Source: Ornithinibacillus gellani (lineage in GTDB: Bacteria; Bacillota; Bacilli; Bacillales; Amphibacillaceae). From it: DNA of 64,000 nt. Both the position numbers and the translations under genes were made by a program. The notes beneath the pieces are model-generated. The model worked only from the letters and a program-made list of their open reading frames with translations, was not told the DNA's origin and did not search any database. The stretch covers positions 1 to 64,000 of the forward strand of contig NZ_QTSZ01000051.1 of assembly GCF_003730295.1 (NCBI RefSeq), given 5' to 3'. Positions 54,371 to 63,359 of this stretch are shown piece by piece; the stretch's first letter is position 1, and every line of letters begins with the position of its first letter.

Positions 54371-55229
54371 TCTTTTCATTTGAAACGACATCTCCTTGTT
54401 TCATTTCCGCTTTTTCCCCAAACTTAATTCGAATGCTTTTGGAGGTCATTGGGTCCGGAGAATCAGCTACATGAAAATGGATATGCGCTTCACTTGAATG
54501 TCCGGAATTGCCGACTTGTCCAAGCAGGTCGCCTCGCTTCACCTGATCACCTGGTTTCACTTGGATAGACTGATGTTTGAAATGCACCAGATAACTATAT
54601 TCCGAGTTACCGTGGTCGATGATGACATAGTTTCCCTTCAAATCATCCTCATTCATCTTTCCAACCGGTTCATTGTCCTTCACATCATTTTCCACAGCAA
54701 CAACCGTACCATCAGCTGGTGCCAGATATGCTTTTCCAAATGCATAATAGCTCTCATTTAAGGCAGGATTGCCATCATAAGAACTGTCCCCTTGCATAAT
54801 GATGAAATCATAGGCATAGCGCTGGTTTTCATAGTCATAATGATAGTTTACGAGATTGTTTGTACCACCCCAAAACACGAACCATTCATCCTTAAAAGGG
54901 AGATCAAAAACCGTCTTCGTATAAATCTGGTCTGTTTCAGGATGCTTGGAAAGTGGAAACATCTGCAAACCGAGAATCGTAGCATGCACATCAAATACTG
55001 CCTTCAAACCTTTCGTTTGGCGCTCGTCCATCCAACTATATTGCATGACTCCTTCCGCAAGAGGCAGCTTGTTTTGGAAAATGTATGCCTCCACATCCCG
55101 ATGAAACTTCTTTCCTAACTTCCGTAGTTGCCTCAAGGATACTTCATTCCGAAATGCTTCACTCATCTGACTGTGTACCTTTTTATAATCGGCACTCAAC
55201 AACAGATCGGGTAATTCAGTTGAATTCAT
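54357..55229 (-). CDS. M23-family (LytM-like) peptidase
   Basis: 290 residues. N-terminal helical part (about 1-80) like DUF3887 domains that often precede M23 in Bacillus. M23 domain: first zinc ligands in HYDYENQRYAYDF, then LAPADGTVVAVEND, and HIHFHV holding the last His ligands, with GDLLGQVGNSGHS before. No signal peptide or membrane helix with the start at 55229 (AGGAGAG upstream), so it is odd for a wall hydrolase; it may be intracellular or exported by another way. A broken partial copy lies at 47.2 kb. Confidence 0.82.
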   Translation of the reverse strand: MNSTELPDLLLSADYKKVHSQMSEAFRNEVSLRQLRKLGKKFHRDVEAYIFQNKLPLAEGVMQYSWMDERQTKGLKAVFDVHATILGLQMFPLSKHPETDQIYTKTVFDLPFKDEWFVFWGGTNNLVNYHYDYENQRYAYDFIIMQGDSSYDGNPALNESYYAFGKAYLAPADGTVVAVENDVKDNEPVGKMNEDDLKGNYVIIDHGNSEYSYLVHFKHQSIQVKPGDQVKRGDLLGQVGNSGHSSEAHIHFHVADSPDPMTSKSIRIKFGEKAEMKQGDVVSNEKKPLE

Positions 55230-55300
55230 TGTATCTCTCCTAGTGATTTCATATGATATCTCTGTATGTATTAGCACCATCGTAACACATAACCATAATA

Positions 55301-55714
55301 CTAGGGGGACTTGGAAGCGGTGAGTTTACTTTCTACGAAGGTTGGTGCTACAAATTCATATGAGTCTGTGGCTAAAATACCTCCAGTTGCACGTAAAACG
55401 TCCATTTCTGTACAATCATTAGAAAGTCCTAAATTTTGTAGTACAGTCTGATAATCTGGTCTTCTCGGGTCTGGTAATCGCCTAGCAAATGGACCAAAAA
55501 GTTTATCCGAAGTGTACACTTTATTCGTATCTGGAAACGCCAAATGCGGTCGATAATCATTGTCCATTGCTTCAGCTAACTTTCTTCTATAACCGTTCGT
55601 TTCGTAGGTAAAAGTATACGTACCGTCTTGGTGAAGTAACCTACCAACATGATATCGTTGCCTGGTCTTAATATTTTGCCAAATCAGCCACCGTTCAAAT
55701 GCTCTTTCATTCAT
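55301..55714 (-). CDS. protein resembling the N-terminal half of HIRAN-domain proteins
   Basis: 137 residues. The pattern WQNIKTRQRYHVGRLLHQDGTYTFTYE… FPDTNKVYTSDKLFGPFARRLPDPRRPDY… LRATGGILATDSYEFV is that of Firmicutes proteins of about 230 residues which carry a HIRAN domain in the second half. Here the frame stops after FVAPTF and a short tail, so the HIRAN half is missing: either a natural short form or a truncation. GAGGTGG precedes the ATG at 55714. Confidence 0.6.
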   Translation of the reverse strand: MNERAFERWLIWQNIKTRQRYHVGRLLHQDGTYTFTYETNGYRRKLAEAMDNDYRPHLAFPDTNKVYTSDKLFGPFARRLPDPRRPDYQTVLQNLGLSNDCTEMDVLRATGGILATDSYEFVAPTFVESKLTASKSP

Positions 55715-55897
55715 GAATTCCACCTCTTTCATACCAACTAAGAATCCAGTCTTTTCGGTACATTAAAAGTCTTACAACCGAATTTTTATCCAAATCATTC
55801 ATTATATCACTAGGAATATCTCAATTTTCCGTCCGAAAAACACAGAATAAGTATAGGCACATGAAATAATTTTTATCATCATACGTGGTGGTTAAAC

Positions 55898-56080
55898 TTA
55901 TTTGTTCTTTTTATTTCCTATTAACGGATAAAAAATCAAATAAGAAACAAATAGAACAACAATAAGTCCCCCAAAGCCAGAAGTTATGATATAAGTTTCT
56001 TCTGGATATTGCCATTTGAGTAATCCTAGGATGCCAATTAGTATCCATCCAACGATATGAACCTTTGTTTTTCGTTTCAA
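55898..56080 (-). CDS. small two-helix membrane protein
   Basis: 60 residues with helices at about 8-24 and 31-54 and basic ends. TTG start with AGGGTGAT upstream. No family recognised. Confidence 0.5.
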   Translation of the reverse strand: MKRKTKVHIVGWILIGILGLLKWQYPEETYIITSGFGGLIVVLFVSYLIFYPLIGNKKNK

Positions 56081-56535
56081 TCATAATCACCCTATCTTAG
56101 ATATTTAATATCTGGAAAGAATTAAACATGCTACTGGATAACTGATTTTTCTATTCCTCTTTCATTTAAAAGTCACACTATATAAGTTATTCATCAAACA
56201 AGGAAAATCCTTTAAAATAGTATTTTTTATGAAAAATAGATATTCGCACCACTACGAATCTGTCCAATTAAGTATAACCTATCCAACTTGTCATCCTTCC
56301 GCCACCACTAACATAAACTCCTCTCTTACCACCTCTCCACTCCCCCCACCATCACCGTTTTCATCCTTCTCCACCATGCTTACGTGATAAAATTACAATT
56401 CACGTTCATTCCCCTTCCAAGCGCTCTTTGCTGCCACTAATCTTCCTTTTTCAATTTTACGCATCGAAAAAAATACGTTATAATACGCTTTAGCAGAATC
56501 TAGGTGAACAGAAACCAAAGGAGTTTTGAGATATA
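56081..56535. promoter_or_regulatory. upstream region of the TagB-like gene with sigma-A-type promoter
   Basis: About 450 bp. A perfect -10 TATAAT (56479-56484) stands 17 bp after TTTACG (56456-56461), a weak -35, pointing into the TagB-like gene. Pyrimidine-rich tracts precede it. No gene seen. Confidence 0.55.
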
Positions 56536-58467
56536 GTGGCATCTTTTGTTGAGCAGCTGGGTAATCGTTTTTGTGAGTTTTATGGTGGTCAAGTTCATTT
56601 GCAGAATGGCTTTTGTGATTTTAGTGGGAATACCAACCTTAAAGGTAAGAAGCATAATAAGAAGTATTATGTTTATCGGAATCATGGGATGGAGAAGGTG
56701 AAGGCGGAGGATTACAATGAAATGGAGCTTATTGCTACGGAAGCGTTTGGTAATGAGCAGATTATCTTTTACGCGGATGCGAATAAGAACATTTCATTTG
56801 TGCGGAGTAAGCGGCATCACTTTCTTTCGCCGATGCAGATTGCGGATAAGTGTGAGAAGCATCCGATGCTAAGGACTTTTCTGTTGGCGATGTTCTCCTC
56901 ATTGCATGTGTTTGGTGTGTTGCGGTTTAGGGAGTATAACTTCCAGGATATTAGTGTCTCTGTTGGCTATGATAAGGCGAAGGAGTATAAGGTGCATTTT
57001 CTGTTTCCGAAGAAGATTCGTTCCTTACTTTCCTATAAGACCAATAAGTTACTTTTGCTTGCGCATATCTATTGGGTTAGGATTCCTTTAAAGGATATTT
57101 ATGCGCATTATGAGGATGTTAGTGAGATCAATAATCCGATGTTTGTGAAGCTGCATAATAGGGAGCTGGATTACTATTACAACTTTAATGGTAAATCGAG
57201 TGACAAATATAATAAAAAGCATTTCATTTACAATACGCTATCTACCAAAATTCCGAATACAGAGGTAGAAATGTATGTAAGAAAATCCATTACCGGTCAG
57301 TTTGTCATTGTGGTTTCCACGTATTTAAGCAAGCTGATTGTGTTCAAGGAATTCCTTGCCTACCTTGTGACGAGGTTCAAGTGGAATAAAGATGTCTATG
57401 ATATATATTTTGAGAAGTTTTCACAGGGAGCCTCAGAATCGGGCTTCGAACTATTTAAACATTCAATCACGAAGAATAAAAACAGCATCTATATACTGGA
57501 TCGTGAGAATGATCAGTTTGAATCACTTAAAAAGCAATATCCAAAGAACTTATTTGCTAAAAATAGTTTTCCCGCCTTTTATCATATTTTTCTGGGGCGG
57601 AGCTTTATTTCTTCAGATTTGGTCACCCATATCCAAAGAAGATTGTATGATAACGACGGTTTGATCAAAAGAAAAGTGTTGCAAAATGAAAATAAGATAT
57701 TTCTGCAGCATGGCGTTTCACTCGCTACGAATGTGTTTGAAAGAGGATATTATAATAAGAAAGTGCCTATTTCACCGGATTATATTATCGTAAATTCGCA
57801 ATTTGAAAAGGACACCTTCTTAAAAAGCACGAACTACAAGGAAGAGGAACTCATCGTAACTGGCCTTCCAAATCTGGATCTATATGTAGAATCAAGGGAT
57901 AAGACGAAGGATGAAATTACCTTTCTACTGACCTGGAGGCCTTGGGATTTGACGGGGCATATAGAGGATGGTAGCTATATTTATCGGTATTTGCAATTTA
58001 TCGATTTGATCCGAAATAATGATTTTTATGCAGATAAGAAAATCAATATTGTCCTGCATCCGAAAGCAAAAATCATTCTGCAAGAACAGTTTCCAGACTT
58101 TTATCATGCCTACCAACAATACTTTTATGAGGATGACATAAAAGATGCCTTGCTCAAAACGAAAGTATTGATATCGGATTATTCCTCTGTATCGTTCATG
58201 AGCTTTTCTGGTGGTACCAATGTTGTGTTTTATTGGGAGGACAAGGAACGCGCAGAGAAGGAATATGGCACACCAAATATCCTGCAGGCCCATAACGCAT
58301 TTGGTGACATGGTCTATAGCTTTAACGAGCTCCATCAAGCCATTGAACAGAACTACAATCGTCAACAAGCGAAACATCACATTGAGAAGTTCAATCAAAT
58401 GGTAGAGTGCACGAATGGTGATAATACGGAAAATACGTTTATAGAGATCAACACAATATTGGAATAA
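56536..58467 (+). CDS. CDP-glycerol glycerophosphotransferase family protein, TagB/TagF-like
   Basis: 643 residues. The C-terminal ~330 residues are the glycerophosphotransferase domain (GT-B fold) with FLQHGVSLATN, TGLPNLD, VLHPKAK and the CDP-binding VLISDYSSVSFMSF. The N-terminal ~300 residues are a separate, basic region without a known domain that I recognise. It should add glycerol- or ribitol-phosphate units to a wall polymer at the inner membrane face. GTG start twelve bases from AAGGAG. Downstream sialidase, nucleotidyltransferase and epimerase genes are also cell-surface sugar genes. Confidence 0.83.
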   Translation: MASFVEQLGNRFCEFYGGQVHLQNGFCDFSGNTNLKGKKHNKKYYVYRNHGMEKVKAEDYNEMELIATEAFGNEQIIFYADANKNISFVRSKRHHFLSPMQIADKCEKHPMLRTFLLAMFSSLHVFGVLRFREYNFQDISVSVGYDKAKEYKVHFLFPKKIRSLLSYKTNKLLLLAHIYWVRIPLKDIYAHYEDVSEINNPMFVKLHNRELDYYYNFNGKSSDKYNKKHFIYNTLSTKIPNTEVEMYVRKSITGQFVIVVSTYLSKLIVFKEFLAYLVTRFKWNKDVYDIYFEKFSQGASESGFELFKHSITKNKNSIYILDRENDQFESLKKQYPKNLFAKNSFPAFYHIFLGRSFISSDLVTHIQRRLYDNDGLIKRKVLQNENKIFLQHGVSLATNVFERGYYNKKVPISPDYIIVNSQFEKDTFLKSTNYKEEELIVTGLPNLDLYVESRDKTKDEITFLLTWRPWDLTGHIEDGSYIYRYLQFIDLIRNNDFYADKKINIVLHPKAKIILQEQFPDFYHAYQQYFYEDDIKDALLKTKVLISDYSSVSFMSFSGGTNVVFYWEDKERAEKEYGTPNILQAHNAFGDMVYSFNELHQAIEQNYNRQQAKHHIEKFNQMVECTNGDNTENTFIEINTILE

Positions 58468-58536
58468 GTATTGCGTACGAAGTAGACGTGCTAATGGGAG
58501 ATCATACTAGAGTTTTATAAATCGTTTTCTTCCTAG

Positions 58537-58562
58537 CCTCATTGTTTTGCAGAACAATGAGG
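58537..58562 (+). terminator. terminator of the TagB-like gene
   Basis: Arms CCTCATTGTT and AACAATGAGG with a six-base loop, then a T-run. Confidence 0.88.
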
Positions 58563-58570
58563 TTTATTTT

Positions 58571-58874
58571 TTTAGGGGTCAATGGTAGTGGAATATAGGA
58601 TTCCTACTGCTTGAGGAAAAAACATCATAAGCCTTTTACTGCTTGGTAAAGTCTGTTGGCGTCACTTGGTAAATGGTTTGGCAAATACTGGTACAAAAGA
58701 AGGCAGTGTGGTAAAAACGTGGACCACAATCATTATGCACATGTTGCTTATGACTGTTTGAATGATATGCGTATCTACACCGTTTAAGCAGGAAAGTTCA
58801 AGGCTACCTGATTTCAACATTATATAAAAACCGAAACTATGGATTTATTGCAAAGTTGCGTTTGAACTGGTGAA
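58571..58874. other. non-coding spacer before repeat element F
   Basis: About 300 bp. One plus-strand frame (KWFGKYWYKRRQCGK…) lacks a start with ribosome site. CTGATTTCAACATTATAT near 58810-58830 is half of an element hairpin, so a truncated copy of the element once reached here. Confidence 0.45.
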
Positions 58875-59193
58875 AGTCGCTTAGGTATGGCTCCAAGTCG
58901 CATGCCTTTGCCCGGAAGTCGCTTGGGCATGGCTCCAAGTCGCATTCCTTTGCCCGGAAGTCGCATGGGTTTGGCCTCAACTCGCATGCCTTTGCCCGGA
59001 AGTCGCATGGGTTTGGCCTCAACTCGCATGCCTTTGCCCGGAAGTCGCATGGGTTTGGCCTCAACTCGCATGCCCTAGCGGGAAACTCGCATGCCAACCG
59101 GCCAAACTCGCATGCCCTAGCGGGAAACTCGCATGCCAACCGCTCGAACTCGCATACCCTTAAAAGGGAAGAAAATCGGCATTAGCCGATTTC
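58875..59193 (-). repeat. repeat element F: GCATGC-type array and hairpin, inverted
   Basis: Fourteen 21-bp units (58875-59168) written in reverse, AAGTCGCATGC on the plus strand. The left units alternate as a 42-bp dimer (CTTTGCCCGG / GGTTTGGCCTC), the right units alternate another pair. A hairpin (core 59173-59193, loop of four) follows. Conserved linker (CCTAAACCTCGGAAC on plus) then leads to the second half. The only locus with the array on the minus strand. Confidence 0.9.
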
Positions 59194-59227
59194 AACAATA
59201 TATATAAATACCTAAACCTCGGAACTC

Positions 59228-59341
59228 CTGCAAAGTCGCATGCGTTGAACTCGAATTCACAAGGTTTACCCTGGAAGTCGCGTGCCTGGGCGTGAAAGTC
59301 GCATGCGTTAAAAGGGAAGGAAATCGGCTCAAGCCGATTTC
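59228..59341 (-). repeat. repeat element F, second half: short array and hairpin, inverted
   Basis: About four degenerate units (GTCGCATGCGTT, ACTCGAATTC, AGTCGCGTGCC, AGTCGCATGCGTT), then a perfect hairpin at 59320-59341 (GAAATCGGC and GCCGATTTC arms, loop TCAA). The linker between this part and the first half matches the linker of element A (GGTTCCGAGGTTTAG). Confidence 0.85.
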
Positions 59342-59407
59342 AACATCAACAACCTTCAAAGCACTCAATCGCACATGACCACCAAAAAAAGCATCCATAC
59401 CCATACC

Positions 59408-59443
59408 AAAAGCCAACCTTTCTACGTGAAAAGGCTGGCTTTT
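59408..59443 (-). terminator. terminator of the sialidase gene
   Basis: AAAAGCCAACC and GGCTGGCTTTT arms around a CTTTCTACGTGAAAA loop. Nearly the same stem-loop stands at the other end of the sialidase gene (62374-62409). Confidence 0.8.
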
Positions 59444-59473
59444 ATTGGGTTACCGCTGTTTAGCTTTTTATAG

Positions 59474-62119
59474 TCAACCCCATTTTTCTATCAAGTGGTC
59501 AGCATGCTTTTTCAATATTTGATAAGCATCATGCGATATGAAGTCTTTCTTTTGGTACTGTTCAATTAAATGGTTAAATCCATTCATATGCTTTAGCACT
59601 TTCGCATCTTTTGATTGGTTTTCAAAATGTTCCACTGTAGTTAAATGGAGATGTAAAGCATCAGATACATCTTTATTTGCAAATTTACCTTGTTTTTCTA
59701 AACTTTCTACAATCCGCTTTACATCTGATGCACTTTCGGCCAAACTGTCCTCGTTCTCAATCTCTAGTATTGTAGATAATTGATTTTTTTCTAATGACTT
59801 GTCTAATGTTTTTCCATAAACATTTATCATATCCAGGGATGGAGAAAACTCAGCTCTCAAATTGTATTCCCCAGGTACCAGTTCAGGGATTTCACCTTCA
59901 AATATAAATTCTGTTCCAAGCTGATTTTTTTGCTTTAACTGTAGGACCATTTCTTTATCTCCTATGGTCGCATGCATCGTCCAATCGCCGCTTAACATAA
60001 CAAAATCATCAAATACTACTTTCACTTCCAGCTTGTCTCCCACATAGAAGTTTTCATCTTCAGAATCTACGTAAATAGAATCTATTTCGGGTTCAGGTGC
60101 TTCCGCTTCTCTTTCCCATTTCAAGTATTCGGGATTAAATTTAATGAAATCCATATTGGAGCCTGCTTCGTAAAGTAAGCCTATATTTCCATCATTCAGA
60201 TTGGTAAGGCTTGAGTATCCATATGAACCTTCCTTAACTAATTGCGCGTACTTCCAATCAAATTTATATTTTGTCCTGCCATTATCGTATGTTCCGTCTT
60301 CTTTAATTAAACCAGCTCGTACTGTTCCATTCACTCTTTGCGTATGATCACCTGCACTTGCAAAAATCACCGCTTCCTCTCCGTCTATCTGACCATCATA
60401 TCTTATCGCTGTCATCTGGGAATATGGTGCAACAAGATCCTGTTCAGTGACAACTTCAGAAGCCCATGTTTCCCCACCATCAAAACTGGTAGCTATTTGA
60501 GCATACCCAGAAAAATTCCTCATGAATAATTTAAGTTGGCCGTCCGGCATTTCGACTACCTGTGATTCTGTAATTTCATTCCCCGTAAATGTTCTTTCGT
60601 CCAATATTTCCCCATCGACCACCCTTCCATGGTTAGGTGATTCACCGCGATGCCATGTTTCCCCATGATCATCACTATATATTACCGCACTGGCTTGTTG
60701 TCTATTTTCATTTGTAAAGTAAATGGGTAGTACCAATCTTCCTTTATGCTCTCCTTCTGTTAACTGGATACCACTTCCAGGACCAGCTCCAAGAAACGCC
60801 ATCCATGCTTCCTTTATGCCTGGATTCATATCTTGAGGGCCTTCCCATGTTTTTCCTTCATCATCACTATGCCACAATTCTAAAAAGGAAGTATTGGCTA
60901 CTTTTAAAGGCGAATCCGCTAAGAAAATATTACTGATTTTATGACCATTCAAATATAAATTTCTTTTTTGGTCTACGGTATAGTCGGTTTTCTCATTCTT
61001 TCCATTATATACTATCCCATTTTCTCTTATCGTATATTCCTCTTTTTCACTATTGTACAGTGTCATGTATTCCTTTCCATCTATCGTTACAAAGCCTGTC
61101 CCCTGTTCTGCAGTTGGGAAGCCTCCACCCTCAGGAAAAGCAACGACCAAAGAATAAATACGCTTTGTATCTTTATCTTGCACCAACAATTGGTCTATGT
61201 TTGATGCATAGCCTGGGTAATCATTGATCAAAATTTCTTCGTCTTCCCACGTGTTACCTTGATCCAAGCTTCGTCTCATCATCATATCTATGTTTGCCGG
61301 TGAATCACCCGCATGATTAATCCGCTTATCGATACCCGCTAACAGGGTTCCGTCCATCGTATGGTATAGTGCTGGGATACGATAAGCATTTGAATCATAT
61401 AATCCAGGGTAAAAAACAGAATGTGGTTCTGTGATGAAAGCATCATCCGGTAATGGGTTTTCTACTTTATCTTTAGCGGTCACCCCAGTAATATCCATTA
61501 ATGCTTGATCAGACAGGGCTTTACGATATACTTCGGCAAAATCAATGTCTCCATTAAAGTGATATTGGTTTGCACCGCCTGCCCTTTCCGTGCGACCTAA
61601 TTGCGAACGATTAGGTGCAAAAATATGATTCAAAAATTTACGTTCCGTTGTTGAATCCTCAAGTACAAGCTCACCATCTAAAAAATATTTATATCCTTCT
61701 TCTTTATCAACCACCATTGCCAGTGTATGTATTTCATTTTCTTTTAAATTAACATTGGCCTTAAGATGGATGTTACTTCCTGGTTCTCCGGGCTTTTCAT
61801 ATCTATTTTCACTTCCAATCGCATTCGGCGTAATATATAGATGAAAATGACCGTTTGCTAGATTATTATTAGATAACGAAAATAAAGACATCACATCTTT
61901 ATTATCGGTGTAACGAAATCTTACAATGATTGTTCCTTCATCAAGTTCCTTCAGCTCATCCACTTTATCATTTAAATTGGTAAAGTTGTTCTTTCTGATT
62001 TGCTTGTTTTCTTCACGCAAAACTAAATCATCATCCTTTTCTGTTGCTGCTAATGACTGACTTGTAAAACTGATCCATAACATTGAAAATATCACTATCA
62101 TTGTAAAAGCTTTCTTCAA
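59474..62119 (-). CDS. secreted exo-sialidase (GH33) with C-terminal FIMAH domain
   Basis: 881 residues. Signal peptide (1-24, ends SLAA); LamG-like sialidase N-terminal domain (about 40-215, GNIDFAEVYR-like GDIDFAEVYRKAL); GH33 catalytic propeller (about 230-690) with the RIP motif YRIPALYH and four Asp-boxes (SLDQGNTW, SDDEGKTW, SDDHGETW, SFDGGETW), YSSLT near the end; an Ig-like region (700-790); FIMAH helical domain (about 795-878). It should release sialic acids outside the cell. TTG start after GGAGAGGG. No sialic acid uptake genes are in the window. Strong cre site upstream. Confidence 0.87.
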   Translation of the reverse strand: MKKAFTMIVIFSMLWISFTSQSLAATEKDDDLVLREENKQIRKNNFTNLNDKVDELKELDEGTIIVRFRYTDNKDVMSLFSLSNNNLANGHFHLYITPNAIGSENRYEKPGEPGSNIHLKANVNLKENEIHTLAMVVDKEEGYKYFLDGELVLEDSTTERKFLNHIFAPNRSQLGRTERAGGANQYHFNGDIDFAEVYRKALSDQALMDITGVTAKDKVENPLPDDAFITEPHSVFYPGLYDSNAYRIPALYHTMDGTLLAGIDKRINHAGDSPANIDMMMRRSLDQGNTWEDEEILINDYPGYASNIDQLLVQDKDTKRIYSLVVAFPEGGGFPTAEQGTGFVTIDGKEYMTLYNSEKEEYTIRENGIVYNGKNEKTDYTVDQKRNLYLNGHKISNIFLADSPLKVANTSFLELWHSDDEGKTWEGPQDMNPGIKEAWMAFLGAGPGSGIQLTEGEHKGRLVLPIYFTNENRQQASAVIYSDDHGETWHRGESPNHGRVVDGEILDERTFTGNEITESQVVEMPDGQLKLFMRNFSGYAQIATSFDGGETWASEVVTEQDLVAPYSQMTAIRYDGQIDGEEAVIFASAGDHTQRVNGTVRAGLIKEDGTYDNGRTKYKFDWKYAQLVKEGSYGYSSLTNLNDGNIGLLYEAGSNMDFIKFNPEYLKWEREAEAPEPEIDSIYVDSEDENFYVGDKLEVKVVFDDFVMLSGDWTMHATIGDKEMVLQLKQKNQLGTEFIFEGEIPELVPGEYNLRAEFSPSLDMINVYGKTLDKSLEKNQLSTILEIENEDSLAESASDVKRIVESLEKQGKFANKDVSDALHLHLTTVEHFENQSKDAKVLKHMNGFNHLIEQYQKKDFISHDAYQILKKHADHLIEKWG

Positions 62120-62240
62120 ATTTTCCCTCTCCTTTACAGATACTTTGATAATCGAAGAACAAAATATCGTATTCCAAACATCTTTTTATTGCCATATATC
62201 CCTGGTGCATTCATCTGGTTCTAAACCTAAAATAATCAAA

Positions 62241-62270
62241 TTAAAGCGCTTTCACAATAGGGTTATTGTG
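62241..62270. promoter_or_regulatory. cre site and inverted repeat upstream of the sialidase gene
   Basis: TGAAAGCGCTTTAA on the minus strand (62241-62254) has one mismatch to the cre consensus. It overlaps an inverted repeat CACAATA/TATTGTG (62253-62270). Both lie 120-150 bp upstream of the start and suggest catabolite repression plus a second regulator. Confidence 0.6.
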
Positions 62271-62373
62271 GTTTATTTTAGGGATATTGCTAAATATTTA
62301 GATTATTTAGTCCATTGAGAGGGTTCGATGGGACGGCGTATACCCTGTCAGTTCATGATATAGGGCCAAAATT

Positions 62374-62409
62374 AAAAGCCAACCCTTCCACGTAAATAGG
62401 TTGGCTTTT
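62374..62409 (-). terminator. terminator of the nucleotidyltransferase gene
   Basis: AAAAGCCAACC and GGTTGGCTTTT arms with a T-run, 9 bp after the gene's stop. Nearly identical to the sialidase terminator 3 kb away. Confidence 0.8.
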
Positions 62410-62417
62410 TTTATAGT

Positions 62418-63149
62418 TTACCTAAACAGCTGCTGCACCGCTTCATAGCTCTCTATTGTACCGATATCATAGCGCATACCGGTAAAAGTATAGGCATAGA
62501 CGTCCTTATGCTGGATAAGCCATGGGATGAAGTTTCCTGGTGCATCTGGATTATTGCCCGCCGAAAGATATTGATTGATCAAGGGCAGGGTTTCCTTTTG
62601 ATACATATAAAATGGCGGTACGGCAAGATTGGATTTCGGTGCAGCAGGCTTTTCTTCAAAATCCGTAACCTTCCCGCTTCCATCTACTTGTACCACACCA
62701 GAGCGTTTGATTTCCTCTGTATCATTCAATTCATGTACCGTAATGCAGTCTGCTTGCTTCTTATGGTAGAAGTCCACAAATGCAGTTAGCTCAAATTCAA
62801 ATAAATTATCGCCAGCAAGCACCATGATGTCTTCTTGAATATCCTTTTCTCTTAACACGTATTGGATATCCGCTATGGCGCCCAAACGATTGGCATTCGA
62901 CGTTGTATGGTCATTGATGACTTCAATTGCCTTATCCCCCGCATACGTCGCTACCCAATCGCAAAAGTCCCGGTAGAACCTATCATTGGTGACAATATAA
63001 ATGTCATCTATCTCATCTACCCTTTCGACCTTATCCAGGATGTGCTGCAATATCGTCTGATCGCCCACTTTTAAAAGTGGCTTTGCCGTATGCTTCGTCA
63101 GCGGATAGAGACGCGTCGCATATCCAGCCGCTAGAATGATACATTTCAT
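62418..63149 (-). CDS. sugar-1-phosphate nucleotidyltransferase
   Basis: 243 residues of the RmlA/GlmU-type nucleotidyltransferase fold: MKCIILAAGYATRLYPLTKHTAKPLLKVGD (signature G-x-G-T-R-x-x-P-x-T-x-x-x-P-K variant with Y-A-T-R), VLAGDNLF and FEEKPA. Shorter than RmlA (about 290). It should make an NDP-sugar for a surface polymer; which nucleotide and sugar is not readable. The frame is open 24 codons further, but AAAGGAG stands before the ATG at 63149. Confidence 0.85.
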   Translation of the reverse strand: MKCIILAAGYATRLYPLTKHTAKPLLKVGDQTILQHILDKVERVDEIDDIYIVTNDRFYRDFCDWVATYAGDKAIEVINDHTTSNANRLGAIADIQYVLREKDIQEDIMVLAGDNLFEFELTAFVDFYHKKQADCITVHELNDTEEIKRSGVVQVDGSGKVTDFEEKPAAPKSNLAVPPFYMYQKETLPLINQYLSAGNNPDAPGNFIPWLIQHKDVYAYTFTGMRYDIGTIESYEAVQQLFR

Positions 63150-63359
63150 GAGGATGCTCCTTTGTGTTGATGAAGGAACTTCCAATTCATCATATATTTT
63201 TTTATAAATCATTATAAGCACATTATAACTAGAAAATACTTAAAATGCGAAAATACAACACTATTATAAACTATAAAGATCTATCCACTGCGAAATTGAT
63301 TATAAAAAAACTCCCGTATAATATATAGTAGCTATATTATATGAGAGTTATTCCATTTA

